A stretch of 64,000 bases of DNA from Anisus vortex. Lineage: Eukaryota > Mollusca > Gastropoda > Planorbidae. Positions 57,080 to 64,000 of the stretch are shown piece by piece; position 1 is the first letter of the stretch; the number at the start of each line of letters is the position of its first letter. The notes under the pieces are model-generated. The model ran no database searches. It saw nothing but the letters and a program-made list of their open reading frames with translations, and was not told the DNA's origin. The DNA lies in the NCBI GenBank assembly GCA_949126835.1, contig OX421500.1, forward strand, positions 27,617,731 to 27,681,730, written 5' to 3'. Position numbers and translations under genes: made by a program.

Positions 57080-57601
57080 GATAACGAATTGCTGTTATTA
57101 TTTAACGTATGCTGAAACATCAGTTCATTTAAAAGTTAATAAAAAAAATTATTAACACAATTTTGAACGATAGGCCTATAAAGATATAGACTATAGACTG
57201 ATCAAAATGCAAACAATTAATGATGCAGGCTTATATCTTCACTTATTATGCTTAATGGGATTTGACGGATTTACCAACTTTTATTATTCGCTGCGCACTT
57301 TGTAGTCCTTGGCCTGTGTGTATAGGCAGGTGGCTTATCGGGTTTTACCGAATCTGACGTATGCGACAACTTGTGCTAGTTAATTGTAAACGGAAGCACC
57401 ACATATACTTTATATTTTATAATTTAGTTCCTATAAACTACAAATTATACTTAATACTTATAATTGAAAAGTCATTATGATATAGATCTAGTAAATTCAC
57501 ATTGCTATGAAGGCATTATATATTTTCAATTTTTTATGCATAATGCGTAAAAGGTGTTAATCCTACATAGTATAAATAACAACAATCAATTATCATTAAT
57601 T
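57080..57601. other. AT-rich leader before the Helitron coding remnant
   Basis: No feature is recognised; the 5' terminus of the Helitron might lie here, but no TC-start could be fixed. Confidence 0.4.
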
Positions 57602-57950
57602 ATGTCACCTAAGAAACGCCCTTCTTGTGGAAAGACTCCCGCGGCAAAAAGAAAGCGGCTACAGAGATTTACTGAAACTGAAGAAGAATACAATCAACGA
57701 ATTCATGGATCAAGCTGAAAGACAGGCTAATGTAAGACATAATGAAACCGAAACCGTTGAAGAAAGACAAGCTAGATGTAAATCACTTTCTCAAAGACAG
57801 ACTGATAGAATAAAAAGAGAAACCGTAGGGCAGAGAAAAGCTAGGCTGCGGACACTTTCTGAAAAACAGTCCACTAGAATAGAAAAAGAAACAGAAGAGC
57901 AGAGAAGATTCAGACTCCAGACACTTTCAAAAAACAGGCTGTTGGGATAG
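57602..57950 (+). pseudogene. Helitron RepHel N-terminal basic region (frameshifted)
   Basis: The ATG frame opens M-S-P-K-K-R-P-S-C-G-K and stops at 57716-57718. A neighbouring frame (57627-57950) carries on with E-R-Q-A-N-V-R-H-N-E-T-E and further E-T-x-E-Q-R-x-A-R-L type units. The shift of one base near 57690 breaks the gene. Such charged repeats are usual upstream of the Cys-rich domain in animal Helitron proteins. Confidence 0.7.
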
Positions 57951-58100
57951 AAAAAGAAACAAGAGCAGAAACAAGCCAGGCTTCAGAAACAATGTCAAAA
58001 TCAAGCCACTAAAAGAAAAGAAGAACAAAGACAAATCAGGCTCCAGACACTATCTCAAAGACAGGCTACTGTAATAGAACAAGAAACCACTGAACAGCAT

Positions 58101-58721
58101 CAAGCCAGGCTCCAGACACTATCTAGAAGACAGGCTTCTGTAATAGAACAAGAAACCACTGAACAGCATCAAGCCAGGCTCCAGACACTATCTAGAAGAC
58201 AGGCTACTTTAATAGAACAAGAAACCACTGAACAGCATCAAGCCAGGCTCCAGACACTATCTAGAAGACAGGCTTCTGTAATAGAACAAGAAACCACTGA
58301 ACAGCATCAAGCCAGGCTCCAGACACTATCTAGAAGACAGGCTACTGTAATAGAACAAGAAACCACTGAACAGCATCAAGCCAGGCTCCAGACACTATCT
58401 AGAAGACAGGCTACTGTAATAGAACAAGAAACCACTGAACAGCATCAAGCCAGGCTCCAGACACTATCTAGAAGACAGGCTACTGTAATAGAACAAGAAA
58501 CCACTGAACAGCATCAAGCCAGGCTCCAGACACTATCTAGAAGACAGGCTACTGTAATAGAACAAGAAACCACTGAACAGCATCAAGCCAGGCTCCAGAC
58601 ACTATCTAGAAGACAGGCTACTGTAATAGAACAAGAAACCACTGAACAGCATCAAGCCAGGTTCCAGACACAATGTGAAAGACAGGCTACTAGAAGACAA
58701 GAAGAAACAAATGAACAGAGG
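58101..58721 (+). repeat. 69-bp in-frame tandem repeat inside the Helitron ORF, 9 copies
   Basis: The unit starts caagccaggctccagacact and encodes 23 residues, Q-A-R-L-Q-T-L-S-R-R-Q-A-T-V-I-E-Q-E-T-T, ending E-Q-H. Copies are nearly identical (Thr/Ser and Thr/Leu variants), while degenerate copies flank them on both sides (57750-58100 and 58680-58770). The array keeps the frame open through to 59486, so it grew from a pre-existing coding repeat. Confidence 0.93.
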
Positions 58722-58850
58722 CAGATCAGGCTTGAAACACAAGCTCAAAGACAAGCTACTAGAAGATCTTTACAACAGAACTGTAGAGCTGCTATTCCAA
58801 ATAATGAAACATTTATTGATAGCAATGTTATAACCCATGATTGTGGTGCA

Positions 58851-59486
58851 ATGAATGTTGAATGCCGCTTTTGTCATTCTTTAAATTTTTCTGCAGAAAA
58901 ATCAACTGACAACACTTATTGCTACTGTTGTCACAAAGGAACAGTTTTAATAGAAGGAATAGCACTGGAAGTTCGTAAATTTCCAACATTTTGGAAAGAG
59001 TTATTCAGCAATCCCGAACATCCCTACTATCACCATTTCAAAAACAACATTAGAAGCTATAACAGTGAACTCCGATTCGCTTCAATGTTTGCACATATTG
59101 CACATTTCAGAGGCCGTGGACCATATGTTTTTAAAGTTCATGGACAAATTTATCACACTACGTGCCATATGCATCCAGAAGATAACAATCGTCTATTTGC
59201 TCAGCTGTATGTTATCGATTCAACAATGGCGAATGAGCAACGATTAAAACATCAAGCTAATAAAGAGTTAAATGCAGACATCCTCCAACAATTAGATTCT
59301 CTAATTAGACAACATAATGTGTATGCTCACGCATATCGCATGCTGAGAGAAATTGAAATAGAAGAGGAAAATTTTAAAAACAATAGTCATTCCGTTCCAG
59401 TTGTCAATATGGCTTTCAGACGTGACCGAAATAATGATCCTAAACGGCACTTTACAGTGCCGCAACTGCGGATGAAATCGGAATGA
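58851..59486 (+). pseudogene. Helitron N-terminal Cys-rich (Helitron-like_N) domain
   Basis: The domain reads C-R-F-C-H-S-L-N-F, Y-C-Y-C-C-H-K-G, N-N-I-R-S-Y-N-S, F-A-S-M-F-A-H, G-P-Y-V-F-K-V-H-G-Q-I-Y-H and A-Q-L-Y-V-I-D-S, all hallmarks of animal Helitron RepHel proteins. It is the best preserved part. The frame is open upstream through the repeats without an ATG until 58851, so that ATG is not the true start. It ends at TGA after 59486. Confidence 0.9.
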
Positions 59487-59595
59487 TCTTTAGGTCTGCA
59501 GATGGTGAACCACCGTTTTAACGTGATTTTCGCGTATACCCACGCAGTCCACAACCAGAACTACCCCTATTAATTTAAATATTCTCAGTTGTCAC

Positions 59596-60082
59596 TTGGA
59601 TCCAATGACGTATGTGTTGTTTTTTCCGTTTGGGGAACCAGGATGGCAATCAAACATTGAGATAAACCTTGAGAATAGACCACAACGTAAACGAACACGA
59701 GTAACAATGCTTCAATGGAAGGTGGCTCAAACAGCAATTAGGCCAAATAGATTCAACCCAATTCTACATGGTGGAAAATTGTTTCAACAATGGGTTGTGG
59801 ATTCTTACTTACAAGTTGATTAAATTACATCAGACACAATCAAGGATTGTAGAGCAATATCGAGGACAGGGATATTTCTGCTGGGAAAAAAATGTTTCAA
59901 TTGGGCGAGCAGTCATCTTACCATCATCCTTTCAAGGATCACCCAAAAACATGAGGGAAAAGTATCATGATGCAATGGCTATTGTTGCACGATATGGCAA
60001 ACTAGATCTATTTATTACAATGACTTGTAATCCCAAATGGAAAGAAATTGAGGATAATCTTTTGCCCGGACAACAAGCCTGA
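59596..60082 (+). pseudogene. Helitron Rep, central segments (two frames)
   Basis: The frame 59596-59823 has D-P-M-T-Y-V-L-F-F-P-F-G-E-P-G-W and Q-Q-W-V-V-D-S-Y-L-Q-V. The frame 59768-60082 continues with I-L-P-S-S-F-Q-G-S-P-K-N-M and L-F-I-T-M-T-C-N-P-K-W-K-E-I, then L-L-P-G-Q-Q-A. Both are standard Rep blocks. A stop just after 59820 and another at 60080-60082 break the gene. Confidence 0.9.
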
Positions 60083-60221
60083 TATCGCCCCGATTTAGTT
60101 GCCCGTGTATTTAGCATCTAACTGAAGGTTTTCCTTACCGACATCACAAAGAATGCAGTATTTGGTAGAGTAGTGGCATTTATATACACAATTAAGTTTC
60201 AAATTACACCAAGATGTTGTT

Positions 60222-60950
60222 ATGAACACCGCAGAAAAGATTGATGAATACATTTGTGCAGAGATTCCCGATAAACAAACAGATCCAGAGCTACACAAAA
60301 TTGTTATTACTACAATGATTCATGGTCCATGTGGAAATGAAAACCCAGCTGCTCCCTGCATGGCTGATGGAAAGTGCATTAAAAAGTTTCCAAAAAAGTT
60401 CACTGAACACACTGTTACAGACGTTAATGGTTATCCGTTATATCGTCGCAGAGAAGGTGCACACGTTGAAGTTAGAAACTTCAAGGCAGGCAATAATCAT
60501 GTTGTGCTTTTAACAAGTACTTGACAAAGAAATACGCATGCCACATCAACGTTGAATCGTGTCATTCTGTTAAAGCCATTAAGTACATTATCTTCCAATA
60601 CATATACAAAGGATACGATAAAGCTTCAGTTGAGTTCAGTGGTGAAGGGGAAAGTACAGATGATACGTATGACGAAATACGTCAATATATGGGTGCTAGA
60701 TATGTGTGAGCACCAGAGGCAATGTGGCGACTACTTCAAGAACTCCATGCATGACCAATCACATGCAGCTTATCGCCTAGCAATATATCTTCCCGATGAA
60801 CACTTGATTTACTTTCAAGAAGGTCAAGAGGATGAGGCAGCACACACTCGAAAAACCCATTTGACTGCATGGTTCACTCTGAATGAAACTGATGAAAATG
60901 CTACACAGTATTTATATTGTGACATTCCACATCACTTTGTTTTTTATTAA
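60222..60950 (+). pseudogene. Helitron Rep, C-terminal segments (three frames)
   Basis: Segments seen: I-C-A-E-I-P-D-K and M-I-H-G-P-C-G-N-E-N (60222-60524); then K-Y-A-C-H-I-N-V-E and K-Y-I-I-F-Q-Y-I-Y-K-G-Y-D-K (60521-60709), which is the family's conserved Tyr-containing block; then a C-terminal stretch including S-H-A-A-Y-R-L-A-I-Y-L-P, L-T-A-W-F and N-E-T-D in 60552-60950. The segment before 60222 that should carry the His-hydrophobic-His motif is missing. Confidence 0.85.
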
Positions 60951-61004
60951 AGAAATACCTTATGGAAAACTAGACAACGAAGAGCAGATAAAATTGTTTC
61001 ACGC

Positions 61005-61441
61005 ATGTTTTCTGTTAGCCCAAAGGATCAAGAGCGATTTCATTTGAGGCTATTACTGCAACATGTCAAGGAAGCTCAGAGTTTTAATGAGCTTGAGATT
61101 GTCAATGGGGTACAACATGAAACTTTCAAAGCTCAGTCTACCGTGGTTTGGTCCAAGATGACAGTGAATGGACTCGATGCTTACAAGAAGCAGCCATGTT
61201 TAACATGGCGAAACAATTTCGTCAGTTATTTGCTTTGATCTACATCTTCAATTCTCCCAGAAATCCACTGCAACTGTATCAAGCTCATTTACATAATATT
61301 GTAGAAGATTATGTACGGATTTATGATGATCAAATGGCTGAATACAAAGCGTTAGAAGATATGGAAACTTTGTTTCGGTTGTATGGAGTAAAAGGTAGTG
61401 ATTTTGGATTGCCAGTAGCACGTATATGTCGTGGACACTGA
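61005..61441 (+). pseudogene. Helitron Rep-helicase linker segments
   Basis: R-F-H-L-R-L-L-L-Q-H-V-K and E-I-V-N-G-V-Q-H-E-T-F-K lie in 61005-61238. The next frame (61148-61441) has D-D-S-E-W-T-R-C-L-Q-E-A and F-R-Q-L-F-A-L-I. These are the blocks that precede the helicase in Helitron proteins. One frameshift separates them. Confidence 0.85.
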
Positions 61442-61529
61442 GCATGTCTACAATATAGAGGACGAAGTGATTAAAGCAGAACGTTTAATACCTTCACTGA
61501 ATGTAAAACAAAAAGAAATATTTCTAATG

Positions 61530-61649
61530 TCAGGTACCAATCAGAGTTGGGTAGACTCAGGGACACCCTCAATTCCTGGGAAAAAATCCTAGCTTCCACC
61601 AGAATTCGAACCTAGGACCTTCAGATCGCCAGTCGAACGCGCCGCCCCA
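61530..61649 (-). mobile_element. SINE (family 1) fragment inserted in the Helitron helicase
   Basis: On -, it reads ggggcggcgcgttcgactgg, cgatctgaaggtcctaggtt with B box ggttcgaattc, then the body to ctgattggtacctga. It corresponds to the 5' ~120 bp of the SINEs at 33532 and 40999. It separates Q-K-E-I-F-L-M at the start of the helicase from the later motifs. The intervening Walker A-coding DNA is missing. Confidence 0.85.
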
Positions 61650-61843
61650 TGTTAAGAGAAAAAATGAATGATATTAGACCCTTTGGTGGAAAGAAATTGA
61701 TTCTTGGAGGTGACTTCAGACAAACCCCAATTGTAGTACCCAATGGCAGTGTAACAGACATTCTGGAGGGATGTGTGAAAAGATCTCATCTATGGCAACA
61801 TGTAAAACAACGAAGTTTAGTTCATATCTATGGCAACATGTAA
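61650..61843 (+). pseudogene. Pif1-type helicase motif fragment of the Helitron
   Basis: The frame has R-P-F-G-G-K-K-L-I-L-G-G-D-F-R-Q-T, matching the Pif1/RecD-like G-G-D-F-R-Q motif III, then V-V-P-N-G-S and C-V-K-R-S-H-L-W-Q-H-V. From S-H-L-W the DNA passes directly into a 38-bp tandem array derived from that codon block. Confidence 0.88.
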
Positions 61844-62160
61844 AACAACGAAGTTTAGTTCATATCTATGGCAACATGTAAAACAACGAAGTTTAGTTCA
61901 TATCTATGGCAACATGTAAAACAACGAAGTTTAGTTCATATCTATGGCAACATGTAAAACAACAAAGTTTAGTTTATATCTATGGCAACATGTAAAACAA
62001 CGAAGTTTAGTTCATATCTATGGCAACATGTAAAACAACGAAGTTTAGTTCATATCTATGGCAACATGTAAAACAACGAAGTTTAGTTCATATCTATGGC
62101 AACATGTAAAACAACGAAGTTTACTTCATATCTATGGCAACATGTAAAACAACGAAGTTT
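61787..62160 (+). repeat. 38-bp tandem array derived from helicase coding DNA, ~10 copies
   Basis: The unit is catatctatggcaacatgta + aaacaacgaagtttagtt. The first copy reads catctatggcaacatgtaaa within the helicase frame (L-W-Q-H-V-K-Q-R-S-L). The period of 38 destroys the frame after the first copy. Variation between copies is minimal. Confidence 0.95.
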
Positions 62161-62571
62161 TGAATCAAACACCAGAACTTCAGCTCAAGATGAATCAGTG
62201 GGTTTTAAAACTGGGAAATAATAATAGTATTTTTAAATCGCTATCAACAAACATAATGCTCAAAGCGCGTCAAAAGACCAACAACAAGTAATAACGTATA
62301 ATGACTAGGGTTATACAAAATTAGATGAAAATAAAACGATTGAACTGATTTCTACAGGTGAATCTGAAAATAGTGAGTCTTTAAGTTCTGAAGGTGTCAT
62401 AGCAGGCGGTTTGTCTGAGCTTGAGGAGGGAGCGAGTTCCATACCTTAGGGTCAAATGGTGAGATTACAAGCGGTGCTGATGGATTAAATCAAGATTTAA
62501 TTGAAATTCCAAGTAGCTTATTAGCGCATGATCAAAACATCATTGATGCAATTTTCGGAAATCAAATAGAT
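62161..62571 (+). pseudogene. Degraded Helitron helicase middle region
   Basis: Only short blocks are readable after the array, such as L-N-Q-T-P-E-L-Q-L-K-M-N-Q-W-V-L-K-L-G-N near 62160 and G-E-S-E-N-S-E-S near 62360, interrupted by stops. They fit the spacer between helicase motifs III and IV in order only. Confidence 0.5.
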
Positions 62572-63063
62572 ATGCAAACAGAAGAAAGTGTAGCATTAGT
62601 TGCACAGAAAGTGATTTTGGCCACAAAAAATGACATTGTTGGTGAACTGAATTCTGATATCTTAAAACTTCTTGCCGGAGATGAGCGTAAGCCGTACATA
62701 TGCAAGAAATATGCTCAAGTTATTACCGGAAGCAGTACGGGTGAAAGGGTGTTTATACCAAGAATTATACTACAGCCAAGTGAACAGAGTTTGCCATTTA
62801 AACTGAGTCGACAACAATTTCCGGTTATTTCAGCTTTTGCCATGACCATCAATAAAGCACAGGGCCAATCATTTGAACATGTAGGTGTGTATCTACCAGA
62901 ACCAGTATTTGCTCATGGACAGCTCTATGTGGCATTAACTCCGGTAAAAAATCAAAAGAATTTGAAAATACTAATCAATGAAACCAATACCAAGGGAAAC
63001 TTCTCTGTGATTTTAAAACTTTTACAAAAAAACTTTGTCATTAGAGAAATATTAAACAAATAG
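62572..63063 (+). pseudogene. Helitron helicase C-terminal segment
   Basis: It contains V-I-L-A-T-K-N-D-I-V (N-D motif block), V-I-T-G-S-S-T-G-E-R-V-F-I-P-R-I, and F-A-M-T-I-N-K-A-Q-G-Q-S followed by H-G-Q-L-Y-V-A-L-T, the Pif1-family motifs V and VI. Compared with intact Helitrons, the block around the L-R-N-L/N-G-T-R motif is deleted between L-L-A-G-D-E and V-I-T-G. It ends at TAG 63061-63063. Confidence 0.9.
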
Positions 63064-63148
63064 ATGATTTCAAATCTATTATGACAGCTGAAAATCTTAC
63101 AATTATGAACATCCAGCATTATGAATGTATCTAATATTTAGTTCATAA

Positions 63149-63980
63149 TAATTGTGAAATACTTGCTTTGTTGTTAACTTTGATTGTTTTGAAATACTTG
63201 CTTTGTTGTTAACTATGATTATTTTCAAATACTTGCTTTATTATTAAAAATAATTGTTTTGCAATACTTGCTTTGTTGTTAACTATGATTGTTTTGATAT
63301 ACTTGCTTTATTATTAACCATGATTGTTTTGCAATACTTGCTTTGTTGTTAACTATGATTGTTTTGAAATACTTGCTTTGTTGTTAACTATGATTGTTTT
63401 GAAATACTTGCTTTATTATTAACTATGATTGTTTTGCAATACTTGCTTTGTTGTTAAGTATGATTGTTTTGCAATACTTGCTTTGTTGTTAAGTATGATT
63501 GTTTTGCAATACTTGCTTTGTTGTTAACTATTATTGTTTTGAAATACTTGCTTTGTTGTTAAATATGATTGTTTTGCAATACTTGCTTTGTTGTTAACTA
63601 TGATTGTTTTGAAATACTTGCTTTGTTGTTAACTATGATTGTTTTGCAATACTTGCTTTGTTGTTAACTATGATTGTTTTGCAATACTTGCTTTGTTGTT
63701 AACTATGATTGTTTTGCAATACTTGCTTTGTTGTTAACTATGATTGTTTTGAAATACTTGCTTTGTTGTTAACTATGATTGTTTTGCAATACTTGCTTTG
63801 TTGTTAACTATGATTGTTTTGCAGTATTGGCTTTGCTGTTAACTATGATTGTTTTGCAATACTTGCTTTGTTGTTAAAACTATGATTGTTTTGAAATACT
63901 TGCTTTGTTTGTTAACTATGATTGTTTTGCAATATTGGCTTTGTTGTTAACTTTGATTGTTTTGAAATACTTGCTTTATT
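63149..63980 (+). repeat. 35-bp minisatellite, ~24 copies, to near the window end
   Basis: The unit is tatgattgttttgcaatact + tgctttgttgttaac, with common variants gaaat/gcaat and ttatt/ttgtt. It starts about 85 bp after the Helitron stop and ends at about 63980. It may lie in the Helitron's 3' region or have replaced its 3' end; the window stops too soon to tell. Confidence 0.94.
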
Positions 63981-64000
63981 AAACAGAATTTCTTGAAGTA

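Larger units (their letters stand above)
57602..63063 (+). pseudogene. Helitron Rep-helicase (RepHel) gene remnant with frameshifts, deletions, a SINE insertion and two internal arrays
   Basis: Collinear pieces of a Helitron replicase-helicase are readable in all three frames. In order: a basic N-terminus from ATG 57602; a Glu/Arg/Gln-rich repeat region; an N-terminal Cys-rich domain (58851-59486); Rep segments (59596-60082, 60222-60709, 60552-60950, 61005-61441); Pif1-type helicase motifs (61649-61800); and the helicase C-terminus (62572-63063). At least eight frame breaks or stops separate them. The region that should hold the HUH (His-x-His) motif of Rep is lost between about 60200 and 60225, and the Walker A/B part of the helicase is lost at 61530-61650, where a SINE sits. 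The element cannot be autonomous. Helitrons move by rolling-circle replication using Rep nicking and helicase unwinding. Both element ends are undetermined. Confidence 0.92.

Overview
The window is animal nuclear DNA, most likely from a gastropod mollusc or a close lophotrochozoan. It is AT-rich. The genes are split by long introns with consensus GT/AG junctions, and the rest is dominated by minisatellites, tRNA-derived SINEs, hAT-type DNA transposons and a decayed Helitron. The taxon is an inference from this repeat style; nothing in the sequence names the species.

Three host genes can be supported. (1) 899-2055 (+): the last two coding exons of an IFT54/TRAF3IP1-like intraflagellar transport gene whose 5' part lies outside the window. 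(2) 6107-39483 (+): a complete pyruvate dehydrogenase kinase (PDK) gene, rebuilt here from 11 exons into a 421-residue frame. It spans 33.4 kb because introns 1 (14.2 kb) and 2 (13.5 kb) are filled with repeats. (3) 43021-48764 (-): the last two coding exons of a gene I do not recognise, with an acidic C-terminus, separated by a 5.4-kb intron that is almost wholly a tandem array.

Layout: 1-2.7 kb, IFT54 3' end. 2.7-6.1 kb, AT-rich intergenic DNA. 6.1-20.5 kb, PDK exon 1 and intron 1, which holds 44-, 57-, 34- and 39-bp minisatellites, two MITEs, a LINE 3' end, a 2.0-kb hAT transposon with perfect 8-bp target duplications, and a SINE. 20.5-34.1 kb, exon 2 and intron 2, which holds an 8.25-kb array of about 125 copies of a 66-bp unit, a 2.3-kb G-rich array and a SINE. 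34.1-40.3 kb, PDK exons 3-11 and a 3' UTR that itself carries a ~90-bp tandem repeat. 41-49 kb, the minus-strand gene. 48.9-51.0 kb, a possible Helitron-like non-autonomous element with a THAP-like reading frame. 52.2-53.8 kb, a 24-bp minisatellite. 53.8-57.1 kb, two head-to-head hAT-type elements, the second interrupted by a 1,175-bp solo LTR. 57.6-63.1 kb, a broken Helitron Rep-helicase gene that has itself produced two tandem arrays. 63.1-64 kb, a 35-bp minisatellite.

Tandem arrays cover roughly 23 kb (about 36%) of the window. Almost all long reading frames here are by-products of arrays whose period is a multiple of three, and they should not be read as proteins. I found no convincing new multi-gene system. 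The most unusual content is structural: arrays seeded inside transposon coding sequence, higher-order repeat structure in introns, a nested transposon stack whose insertion order can be read from its target duplications, and a SINE that shares its 3' end with a LINE fragment in the same window.
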